Source of the DNA: an uncultured Senegalimassilia sp.
GTDB lineage: Bacteria; Actinomycetota; Coriobacteriia; Coriobacteriales; Eggerthellaceae
Length of the DNA: 16,918 nt
Reading direction: 5' to 3'
Assembly (NCBI GenBank): GCA_937925385.1
Contig: CALEWN010000154.1
Coordinates: 1-16,918 of the forward strand
Made by a program: the position numbers and the translations under genes. The number at the start of each line of letters is the position of its first letter. The first letter of the stretch is position 1. Shown piece by piece: positions 7,100 through 13,354 of the stretch. The notes under the pieces were generated by a model. It saw only the letters and a program-made list of their open reading frames with translations. It was not told the DNA's origin and ran no database searches.

Positions 7100-7678
7100 A
7101 TGACACAACGCAACCCCATGAACGAGCGCTACCAATCCGAGGACCGCAAGGGCGCCACGCGCAAATCGGCCGCTTCCGCGAAGCCGGTTTCGAAGGCCGC
7201 ATCCTCGGTGCGCATCGAGTCCACGAAGAAGACGCCTCAGCAGAAGAAGGCCGAGCGCAAGCAGCAGCGCGCCAAAACCGCCGAGCGCGACCGCCAGTTC
7301 TACAATCCGCCCACCCCTGAATACAAGCGCCTGCGCAAAATCTGGTGGGCTTGCCTGATCCTGGCCATCATCCTGACCATAACCAGCTTCGCCGGCAACA
7401 ACTTCGGCATGCCCGCGCCCATCATGTACGTCACCTTGGGCCTGGCTTACGTGTTCATCATCGCCGCCCTGTACATCGACATGGGCAAATGCCGCAAGTT
7501 GCGCCAGAAGTACGCCGACGAGGTGCTCAGCCACCCCACCAAGGAGATGCGCGCGGCCGAGAAGAAGGCCAAGGCGCAGCAGCGTGCCGCCGAGAAGCAG
7601 GCGGCCGAGCAGCCCGCCGAGCCCGAGCCCAAGAAGAAGGGCCTGTTCGGCTTTGGCAAAAAGAAGAAGGACGAGTAG
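7100..7678 (+). CDS. Basic two-TM membrane protein, unknown function
   Basis: 192 residues from ATG 7100, chosen because GAAGGAG lies 4-5 nt upstream; the open frame extends to 7031 but without a usable ribosome-binding site. Residues 1-80 are hydrophilic and strongly basic (many Lys, Arg, Gln), ending in FYNPPTPEYKRLRKIWW. TM1 spans about 81-98 and TM2 about 105-127, joined by a very short loop (AGNNFGMPAP), so both ends should be cytoplasmic. Residues 128-192 are Ala/Glu/Lys-rich, probably helical or coiled, ending in a Lys-rich GLFGFGKKKKDE tail. I do not recognise a named family. Its place between purC and purL may only reflect co-transcription; no catalytic motif points to a purine role. 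A strong hairpin follows the stop. Confidence 0.8.
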   Translation: MTQRNPMNERYQSEDRKGATRKSAASAKPVSKAASSVRIESTKKTPQQKKAERKQQRAKTAERDRQFYNPPTPEYKRLRKIWWACLILAIILTITSFAGNNFGMPAPIMYVTLGLAYVFIIAALYIDMGKCRKLRQKYADEVLSHPTKEMRAAEKKAKAQQRAAEKQAAEQPAEPEPKKKGLFGFGKKKKDE

Positions 7679-7731
7679 GCGCGGCCAAGCAGGCCGTCAG
7701 CCCGTCTCGGCCCAGCAAGACGGAAAACAAA

Positions 7732-7762
7732 CGGGTGCCCGCGTGGTGCCCGCTTGCATTTT
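7732..7762 (+). terminator. Probable terminator after the two-TM protein gene
   Basis: As RNA, CGGGUGCC (7732-7739) pairs with GGUGCCCG (7745-7752), an 8-bp stem with two G-U pairs and a 5-nt loop. It is preceded by an A-rich stretch and followed by CTTGCATTTT. The DNA also shows the 9-mer GGTGCCCGC repeated directly at 7734-7742 and 7745-7753. It lies about 55 bp past the stop and 90 bp before purL, so purL may have its own promoter. Confidence 0.6.
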
Positions 7763-7848
7763 AGGAAGGAAGCGGGGCAGGGCCGTCGCCCTTGCCCGCC
7801 CGATCGCGGATGGCCCGCCATCCGCATAGACGACTAGGAAGGACGTCC

Positions 7849-10800
7849 ATGGTTTCCCGCATCTATGTGGAGAAGAAGCCCGGCTTCGACGTTGAGGCCC
7901 AGCAGCTGGCGCATGAGCTGCGCAGCATCCTGGGCATCACCTCGCTCGAGGGTTTGCGTCTGGTGAACCGCTACGACGTGGAGGGCATCTCGCAGGAGCT
8001 GTTCGATCAGTGCGTTCCCACCGTGTTCAGCGAGCCCCAGGTCGATGTGGCGTCGGCCGAGCTGCCCCAGGCCGACGGCGCGCAGGTGTTCGCCGTGGAG
8101 TTCCTGCCCGGCCAGTTCGACCAGCGCGCAGCGTCGGCAAGCGAGTGCATCCAGCTCATCAGCCAGGGCGAGCGCCCCGAGGTCCGCAGCGCGAAGGTGT
8201 ATCTGCTGTCCGGCCCGCTGTCCGATCAGGACGTCCAGGCCATCAAGCATTACGTCATCAACCCCATCGAGGCTCGCGAGGCTTCGCTTGAGCAGCGCGA
8301 CACGCTGGCCATGGCGCAGCCCCAGCCCGAGCCGGTCGAGGTGCTCGAGGGCTTCCTCGACCTTGACGCCGCGGGCCTGGCGCAGTTCATCGCCGACCGC
8401 GAGCTGGCCATGGACGAGGCAGACCTGGCGTTTTGCCAGCAGTACTTCCAGAGCGAAGGCCGTTGCCCCACCATCACCGAAATCAAGATGATCGACACCT
8501 ACTGGTCCGATCACTGCCGCCACACCACGTTCGGCACCGAGATGACCGATGTGGCTATCGACGACCCGCGCGTGCAGGCAGCCTTCGACCAGTATATGGA
8601 CATGCGCAACGAGCTGGGTCGCCAGGCCAAGCCCGTCTGCCTGATGGACATGGGCACCATCGGCGCGAAGTGGCTCAAGTCCAAGGGCGTGCTCACGGGC
8701 TTGGACGAGTCCGAGGAGATCAACGCCTGCACGGTGAAGTGCAAGGTGGACGTCGACGGTGAGGAGCAGGACTGGCTGTACCTGTTCAAGAACGAGACGC
8801 ACAACCATCCCACGGAGATCGAGCCGTTCGGCGGCGCGGCAACGTGCCTGGGCGGCGCCATCCGCGACCCCTTGTCGGGCCGCAGCTACGTGTACCAGGC
8901 CATGCGCGTCACCGGTGCCGCCAACCCGCTGGCGCCCGTGTCCGAGACGCTGCCCGGCAAGCTGCCGCAACGCAAGCTGGTCACCACGGCTGCTGCCGGC
9001 TATTCCAGCTACGGCAACCAGATCGGCCTGGCAACCGGCCAGGTCAACGAGCTGTATCACCCCGGCTACGTGGCCAAGCGCATGGAGATCGGCGCCGTTG
9101 TGGCCGCAACGCCGGCCGACCATGTGCGCCGCGAAACGCCCGAGGCGGGCGACGTGGTGGTGCTGCTGGGCGGCCGCACCGGGCGTGACGGCATCGGCGG
9201 CGCCACGGGCAGCTCCAAGGAGCACAACCTGGAGTCGCTGGAGCATTGCGGCGCCGAGGTGCAGAAGGGCAACCCGCCCGAGGAGCGCAAGATCCAGCGC
9301 CTGTTCCGCCGCGGCGAGGCCACGCGCCTCATCAAGCGCTGCAACGACTTCGGCGCGGGCGGCGTGTCCGTGGCCATCGGCGAGCTGGCCGACGGCCTGC
9401 GCATCAACCTGAACAAGGTGCCGAAGAAGTACGAGGGCCTGGACGGCACCGAGCTGGCCATCTCCGAGTCGCAGGAGCGCATGGCCTGCGCCATCGCCGC
9501 CTCCGACGTCGACGAGTTCCTGCGCTACGCGCGTGAGGAGAACCTCGAGGCCACCGTGGTCGCCGAGGTCACCGACGATGCGCGCGTGCGCGTCATGTGG
9601 AACGACAACGCCATCATCGACCTCAGCCGCGAGTTCCTGGCAAGCAACGGCGCGCCGAAGCAGCAGGCCGTGCATGTGGGCCAGGCGGGCGCCTACGAGC
9701 GCACGTGGGAAGGCGATACCCTTGCGCAGCGCATGAATGCCCTGGTCACCGACCTGAACGTATGCTCGAACAAGGGCTTGTCCGAGCGCTTCGACTCCAC
9801 CATCGGCGCGGCCACGGTGCTCATGCCCTTCGGCGGCAAGAACCAGCTGACGCCGGCGCAGGCCATGGTGGCCAAGCTGCCCGTGGGCGGCGAGACCACC
9901 ACGTGCAGCGGCATGGCCTGGGGCTTCAACCCTTACCTCACCGAGGCCGACCAGTTCACCGGCTCCTACGTTGCCGTGGTGGAATCGGTCGCGCGCCTGG
10001 TGGCGGCAGGCTTCAATCGTCAGGACATGTACCTGACGTTCCAGGAGTACTTCGAAAGCCTGCGCGGCGACGCGAACCGCTGGGGCAAGCCCACGGCAGC
10101 CGTGTTGGGCGCGCTCATGGCACAGGTCGATCTGGGCATCGGCTCCATCGGCGGCAAGGACTCCATGTCCGGCAGCTTCGAGCAGCTTGACGTGCCGCCC
10201 ACGCTCGTGTCCTTTGCCACGGCGGTGGGCAAGGTCGGCCGCGTGATGTCCCCCGAGTTCAAGGGCGCCGGCCATCGCGTGGCGCTGGTGGCGCCGCGCT
10301 GCTACGACGCCGAGGGCATCGCGCCCGCGGCCGAGGACGCGCTGGCGGCAATGGACGCCGTGCAGGAGCTCATCGGCAGCGGCGCCGCGCTGGCGGTCTG
10401 CACGCCGGGCTACGGCTGCATGGCCGAGTCGCTGTTCAAGATGTGCGTGGGCAACGGCCTGGGCGTGAAGCTCGACGACGTCGATGCCGACGCGCTGTTC
10501 GCTCCCGCGTACGGCAGCTTCCTGGTGGAGTTGGCCGATAACGCGCAGCTGCCTGCCGCAACCGACAACCTGGACGTGGTCGTGCTGGGCACCACCACTG
10601 AGGACTATCGCTTCATCGCCGCGGGCGAGGAGCTCGACATGGCCGCGCTGCAGGAGGCATGGGAGGGCGCCATCGAGAGCGTGTACCCGTACCGCCAGCA
10701 GGGCCAGGCCGTGAAGCAGGTGACGGTGGACAACCGCTTGCCGCTCACCTACAACGGCACCATCGCGCGCCCGCGTGTGATCATCCCCGTGTTCCCGGGC

Positions 10801-11568
10801 ACGAACTGCGAGTACGATTCCGCCCGCGCGTTCGAGCAGGCGGGTGCCGTGGCCGACACGCTGGTCATCAACAACCTCACGCCCTCGGCCGTTGCCGAGA
10901 GCACGAAGGCGCTGGTGGAGGCCATCAAGAACAGCCAGATCATCATGCTGCCCGGCGGCTTCTCCGGCGGCGACGAGCCCGACGGTTCGGCGAAGTTCAT
11001 CACGGCCTTCTTCCGCGCCCCCGAGGTCACCGAGGCCGTGCGCGACCTGCTGTTCAACCGCGACGGCCTGATGCTGGGCATCTGCAACGGCTTCCAGGCG
11101 CTCGTGAAGCTGGGCCTGGTGCCGTACGGCGACATCCGCCCCATGGACGACGAGTGCCCCACGCTCACGTTCAACACCATCGGTCGCCATCAGAGCCGCC
11201 TGGTGCGCACGCGCGTGGCCAGCAACCTGAGCCCCTGGCTGTCCCAGTGCGAGCCCGGCGACATCCACACCGTGGCCATCAGCCACGGCGAGGGCCGCTT
11301 CGTGTGCAGCCCCGAGTTGCAGCACCAGCTCGAGGTCACGGGCCGCATCGCCACGCAGTACGTTGACGAGGCCGGCCAGCCCAGCATGGATTGGGACGTC
11401 AACCCCAACGGCTCCGTCATGGCCATCGAGGGCATCACCAGCCCCGACGGCCGCGTGCTCGGCAAGATGGGCCACGTGGAGCGCCGCGGCGACGGTCTGT
11501 ACAAGAACGTCCCGGGTAACAAGTTCATGCCCCTGTTCGAAAGCGGCGTGAAGTACTTCACGGACTAG
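7849..11568 (+). CDS. purL: Phosphoribosylformylglycinamidine synthase, single-chain clade II
   Basis: 1239 residues; ATG 7849 has AGGAAGGA 5 nt upstream. The enzyme converts FGAR, ATP and glutamine to FGAM, the fourth step of purine synthesis. An N-terminal PurS-like region (about 1-155) is followed by a linker and the ATP/FGAR-binding core (DTYWSDHCRHTTF near 217, NETHNHPTEIEPFGG near 315). The C-terminal glutaminase (PurQ-like) domain starts around 975: FPGTNCEYDSARAF, LPGGFSGGDEPDG, nucleophile Cys1079 in GICNGFQ, and His1146/Glu1148 in SHGEGRF. All three catalytic residues are present, so ammonia can be made and channelled within one chain. Length and N-terminal sequence fit the clade II form known from Firmicutes and related groups, not the E. 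coli form nor the separate PurS/PurQ/PurL set usual in many actinobacteria. No break or internal stop is seen. Confidence 0.97.
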   Translation: MVSRIYVEKKPGFDVEAQQLAHELRSILGITSLEGLRLVNRYDVEGISQELFDQCVPTVFSEPQVDVASAELPQADGAQVFAVEFLPGQFDQRAASASECIQLISQGERPEVRSAKVYLLSGPLSDQDVQAIKHYVINPIEAREASLEQRDTLAMAQPQPEPVEVLEGFLDLDAAGLAQFIADRELAMDEADLAFCQQYFQSEGRCPTITEIKMIDTYWSDHCRHTTFGTEMTDVAIDDPRVQAAFDQYMDMRNELGRQAKPVCLMDMGTIGAKWLKSKGVLTGLDESEEINACTVKCKVDVDGEEQDWLYLFKNETHNHPTEIEPFGGAATCLGGAIRDPLSGRSYVYQAMRVTGAANPLAPVSETLPGKLPQRKLVTTAAAGYSSYGNQIGLATGQVNELYHPGYVAKRMEIGAVVAATPADHVRRETPEAGDVVVLLGGRTGRDGIGGATGSSKEHNLESLEHCGAEVQKGNPPEERKIQRLFRRGEATRLIKRCNDFGAGGVSVAIGELADGLRINLNKVPKKYEGLDGTELAISESQERMACAIAASDVDEFLRYAREENLEATVVAEVTDDARVRVMWNDNAIIDLSREFLASNGAPKQQAVHVGQAGAYERTWEGDTLAQRMNALVTDLNVCSNKGLSERFDSTIGAATVLMPFGGKNQLTPAQAMVAKLPVGGETTTCSGMAWGFNPYLTEADQFTGSYVAVVESVARLVAAGFNRQDMYLTFQEYFESLRGDANRWGKPTAAVLGALMAQVDLGIGSIGGKDSMSGSFEQLDVPPTLVSFATAVGKVGRVMSPEFKGAGHRVALVAPRCYDAEGIAPAAEDALAAMDAVQELIGSGAALAVCTPGYGCMAESLFKMCVGNGLGVKLDDVDADALFAPAYGSFLVELADNAQLPAATDNLDVVVLGTTTEDYRFIAAGEELDMAALQEAWEGAIESVYPYRQQGQAVKQVTVDNRLPLTYNGTIARPRVIIPVFPGTNCEYDSARAFEQAGAVADTLVINNLTPSAVAESTKALVEAIKNSQIIMLPGGFSGGDEPDGSAKFITAFFRAPEVTEAVRDLLFNRDGLMLGICNGFQALVKLGLVPYGDIRPMDDECPTLTFNTIGRHQSRLVRTRVASNLSPWLSQCEPGDIHTVAISHGEGRFVCSPELQHQLEVTGRIATQYVDEAGQPSMDWDVNPNGSVMAIEGITSPDGRVLGKMGHVERRGDGLYKNVPGNKFMPLFESGVKYFTD

Positions 11569-11618
11569 AACGCGAATACGCCGGCCATTCGTCCGGCGCA
11601 GCGTTTGAAGATCGATAG

Positions 11619-11650
11619 CGCCCTGTCGGCGAAAGCCGGCGGGGCGTTTT
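11619..11650 (+). terminator. Strong rho-independent terminator of purL
   Basis: CGCCCTGTCGGC (11619-11630) pairs with GCCGGCGGGGCG (11635-11646) over 12 bp with two G-T (wobble) positions, closed by a GAAA tetraloop and followed by TTTT (11647-11650). It lies 50 bp after the purL stop. A smaller hairpin, CGCCGG/CCGGCG, sits just upstream at about 11580-11598. Confidence 0.92.
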
Positions 11651-11689
11651 GGGTTGCGGGCCCCGCCGGCTTCTTTCGCTGGTAGATCT

Positions 11690-11740
11690 TTTCGCGAATC
11701 GCTGGACCTGCATGCTGGTCAGCCGTAACTTTCGCGAATC
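11690..11740. repeat. 11-bp direct repeat containing TTCGCGAA palindromes
   Basis: TTTCGCGAATC occurs at 11690-11700 and again at 11730-11740, 40 bp apart start to start. Each copy contains the 8-bp palindrome TTCGCGAA. TCGCTGG also repeats at 11676-11682 and 11699-11705. These could be binding subsites for a dimeric protein, such as the downstream resolvase, or part of the transcript ended by the adjacent hairpin. Confidence 0.5.
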
Positions 11741-11747
11741 AGCGAGA

Positions 11748-11800
11748 AACCTCCCGTTCCCGGCTTCTGACGAAGCATGGGAGCGGGAGGTTTTGCTTTT
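11748..11800 (+). terminator. Very strong orphan terminator with nested hairpin
   Basis: AACCTCCCGTTCCC (11748-11761) pairs with GGGAGCGGGAGGTT (11779-11792) over 14 bp with one G-T pair. The loop contains a second stem, GCTTC-tgac-GAAGC. A T-rich run follows (TTGCTTTTT). No gene precedes it after the purL terminator at 11650, so it ends either read-through from purL or an unannotated short transcript. Confidence 0.85.
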
Positions 11801-12149
11801 TCCAGCCCGCTTGAGGCGGGCCGAACGTCGGCTCATGTGCGCCGGTATACTGGGCGCTTCTCATACGTCTTTTTTGCGGACTTGGCGATGCCCGCGTCCT
11901 TTCGCCGTCGCAAAGGCGCGTAGGCGGTATGCGCAGAGCTGGGTGCTCCTTGGGAATATTAGAGCCGGGATACACTCAAAGCGTCACGTAGTTGCGGTGG
12001 GCGGGTTGGTCCTGGCATCACGATTTAAGTTCGAATCATCAACCGTTCCGCAACATGCGCGAAACCCGCTTGCATCCGGACGCAATATCGATAGACTGAC
12101 CGATGCCGACCGTTCTTGGTGCGCTTTCGGGCGCAGAAAGGAGCGAGTC

Positions 12150-12782
12150 ATGACCATGTATGGATACGCAAGGGTATCAAGCAAGGATCAAAACCTGAAC
12201 AGGCAGCTCGATGCCCTGTCTGCCATTGGCGTTTCAGGGGAATCCGTGTTCGTCGATTATCTGAGCGGGCGTAACTTCGATCGTCCTGGGTATCAATCGC
12301 TGCTCGAACGTCTGCAACCTGGCGACGTGCTCGTGGTGAAGAGCATCGACCGCCTTGGCCGTAACTACGACGAGATACTCGGCCAGTGGCGGTTGCTTAC
12401 CAAACAGAGGGGCGTCGATATCGTGGTGCTGGACATGCCGTTGCTCGACACGCGCTCGACGTCCGGCCACGGGGTGACGGGGAAGTTGATTGCCGACATC
12501 GTGCTGGAGCTGCTCAGCTACGTGGCGCATGTGGAGCGCGATAACATTCGCCAGCGACAAGCGGAGGGGATCGCGGCAGCGCGGGCGCGAGGCGTGAAGC
12601 TGGGGCGGCCAGCGCTGGCCGTGCCCGAAGAGTTCGACGCGGTGCACCGCAAGTGGAAAGATGGCTGCTTGAACAGCCGACAAGCGGCGGAGTCGTTGGG
12701 GGTTTCGCATACGACGTTTCTGAAATGGGCAAAGCAACAGCCCTTTGACATCACAACCCCACACAAAACGATGCGTTCATAG
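12150..12782 (+). CDS. Serine recombinase (resolvase/invertase family)
   Basis: 210 residues from ATG 12150, with AAAGGAG 6 nt upstream; ATG 12156 is possible. It cuts and rejoins DNA at specific sites through a phosphoserine link. The N-terminal catalytic domain begins MYGYARVSSKDQNLNRQLD, with nucleophile Ser10 in the same place as in gamma-delta resolvase, followed by the conserved VKSIDRLGRNYDEI segment. The long E helix runs through LSYVAHVERDNIRQRQAEGIAAARARGVKLGRP. The C-terminal helix-turn-helix (NSRQAAESLGVSHTTFLKWAK, about 175-198) would read the DNA site. Length and order match small Tn3-type resolvases and Hin/Gin-type invertases. No transposase or inverted-repeat-bounded transposon is seen nearby, so it is either a remnant or a resident recombinase acting on a local site; it stands next to a pilus locus. 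Confidence 0.93.
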   Translation: MTMYGYARVSSKDQNLNRQLDALSAIGVSGESVFVDYLSGRNFDRPGYQSLLERLQPGDVLVVKSIDRLGRNYDEILGQWRLLTKQRGVDIVVLDMPLLDTRSTSGHGVTGKLIADIVLELLSYVAHVERDNIRQRQAEGIAAARARGVKLGRPALAVPEEFDAVHRKWKDGCLNSRQAAESLGVSHTTFLKWAKQQPFDITTPHKTMRS

Positions 12783-12796
12783 CAAGATTCGCATCG

Positions 12797-12827
12797 TTTG
12801 CCAATACCGATTTCGGATGCTGGCAAA
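12797..12827. repeat. Imperfect palindrome downstream of the resolvase
   Basis: TTTGCCA (12797-12803) and TGGCAAA (12821-12827) are a perfect 7-bp inverted repeat enclosing an inner CCGA/TCGG pair. It lies just after the resolvase stop and just before the -35 of the next promoter. No T-run follows, so an operator or recombinase site is as likely as a terminator. Confidence 0.4.
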
Positions 12828-12832
12828 TAATC

Positions 12833-12861
12833 TAGACATTACTTGAGTGGTCGGCTATAGT
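12833..12861 (+). promoter_or_regulatory. Sigma70-type promoter for the pilus regulator/operon
   Basis: TAGACA (12833-12838) and TATAGT (12856-12861) are separated by 17 bp; each differs from the consensus by one base (TTGACA) or one to two bases (TATAAT). Transcription would begin near 12868, inside the palindrome at 12864-12882, giving a leader of about 140 nt before the regulator gene. Confidence 0.65.
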
Positions 12862-12863
12862 GA

Positions 12864-12882
12864 TTTCACTGATTGAGTGAAA
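12864..12882. promoter_or_regulatory. Operator-like palindrome at the predicted transcription start
   Basis: TTTCACT (12864-12870) and AGTGAAA (12876-12882) form a perfect 7-bp inverted repeat around GATTG. It covers the predicted start site of the promoter at 12833-12861, where a bound repressor would block initiation. The winged-helix protein encoded 125 bp downstream is an obvious candidate ligand (autoregulation, inference). Confidence 0.5.
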
Positions 12883-12887
12883 AGAAA

Positions 12888-12939
12888 CGGCCTGATAAAG
12901 CGCTATGCACTCCGAAACGAGTCGCGCTTTATCAGGCCG
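12888..12939 (+). repeat. 16-bp perfect inverted repeat in the regulator leader
   Basis: CGGCCTGATAAAGCGC (12888-12903) and GCGCTTTATCAGGCCG (12924-12939) are exact reverse complements with a 20-nt loop. In the mRNA this would be a very stable hairpin about 20 nt from the predicted 5' end. No T-run follows. It could protect the mRNA, bind a protein, or be a DNA site for the neighbouring recombinase. Confidence 0.85.
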
Positions 12940-12947
12940 AGAAGGCT

Positions 12948-12973
12948 GTAAGCAAACGTCTGCATTTGCTTAC
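12948..12973 (+). repeat. Second leader hairpin, 9-bp perfect inverted repeat
   Basis: GTAAGCAAA (12948-12956) and TTTGCTTAC (12965-12973) form a perfect 9-bp stem with an 8-nt loop, 8 bp after the 16-bp repeat and 21 bp before the regulator ribosome-binding site. Together with the first hairpin it gives a structured 5' leader. Confidence 0.75.
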
Positions 12974-13006
12974 GCCCATATACAACGTATGCGCGGAAAG
13001 GCAGAT

Positions 13007-13264
13007 ATGCGCAAGTTACATGAGGGTGATATTTCGCTAACTCCCACGCAGGAGCGTTTGCTCGGCTATATCGCCGCGCAAACGACCATGTCCGGTGCGG
13101 CGCGGGCAACGAAAAAGGAGTTGTCGCAGCTGATGGGCTGCAGCGTCAAGACCATCGACCGCGCCATCACGCGCATGAGTCGGGAAGGGCTTATCAAAGT
13201 CGAGCCATGCCATTCCGAAAACGGAGGGCAGCTTTCTAATACGTACAGCGTTGTAAATAGCTGA
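13007..13264 (+). CDS. Small winged-helix DNA-binding regulator
   Basis: 85 residues from ATG 13007, chosen because GGAAAGG lies 5 nt upstream. The frame is open to ATG 12905, but that start lies inside the leader hairpin and lacks a ribosome-binding site. After a first helix (LTPTQERLLGYIAAQ), residues about 33-62 (ATKKELSQLMGCSVKTIDRA) form a helix-turn-helix, followed by ITRMSREGLIKVEP and a short beta-wing (NGGQLSNTYSVV), as in MarR- or replication-initiator-like winged helices. There is no ligand or dimerisation domain, so it is essentially one DNA-binding module. It is the first gene behind the promoter at 12833-12861, 90 bp before the pilin gene on the same strand, so it probably controls the pilus operon and perhaps its own promoter (inference). 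Confidence 0.8.
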   Translation: MRKLHEGDISLTPTQERLLGYIAAQTTMSGAARATKKELSQLMGCSVKTIDRAITRMSREGLIKVEPCHSENGGQLSNTYSVVNS

Positions 13265-13286
13265 TCGGGGCTCTTACGACCCGGTC
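13263..13286 (+). other. Small hairpin after the regulator gene
   Basis: GATCGGG (13263-13269) can pair with CCCGGTC (13280-13286), 7 bp with one G-U pair, overlapping the regulator stop codon and followed by CTTTCG. It might act as a weak attenuator between regulator and pilin genes. Confidence 0.3.
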
Positions 13287-13354
13287 CTTTCGTGATTGCG
13301 AACCAGACGATAAACGAGCAACGCAAGGCGATAACGGGAAAGGGAAGAGGAGAG

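Larger units (their letters stand above)
11651..12149. other. 500-bp intergenic region upstream of the resolvase
   Basis: No convincing gene: the frame leading into the resolvase is open here, but its codons are unlike the neighbours and no ribosome-binding site supports an earlier start. It contains an 11-bp direct repeat and a strong orphan terminator (listed separately). Possible -10-like hexamers occur at 11846-11851 (TATACT) and 11971-11976 (TACACT) without good -35 partners. A 7-bp inverted repeat, GCGGGTT (12001-12007) and AACCCGC (12063-12069), is spaced by 55 bp. The resolvase recognition site, if any, would be expected in this stretch. Confidence 0.5.

Noticed and set aside
7834..11475. 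Long open frame on the minus strand opposite purL (over 1200 codons)
   Set aside because: A typical GC-rich antisense shadow: composition is His/Arg/Ala/Leu-rich without domains, and it mirrors a gene with complete catalytic motifs on the plus strand.
12020..12045. GTTCGAATC-like T-loop suggesting a tRNA before the resolvase
   Set aside because: The flanking bases do not form a 5-bp T-stem, and no anticodon or acceptor stem can be built around it.
12797..12939. Invertible promoter flanked by inverted repeats
   Set aside because: The repeats at 12797-12827 and 12888-12939 have different sequences, so they cannot recombine with each other; each is a self-contained palindrome.
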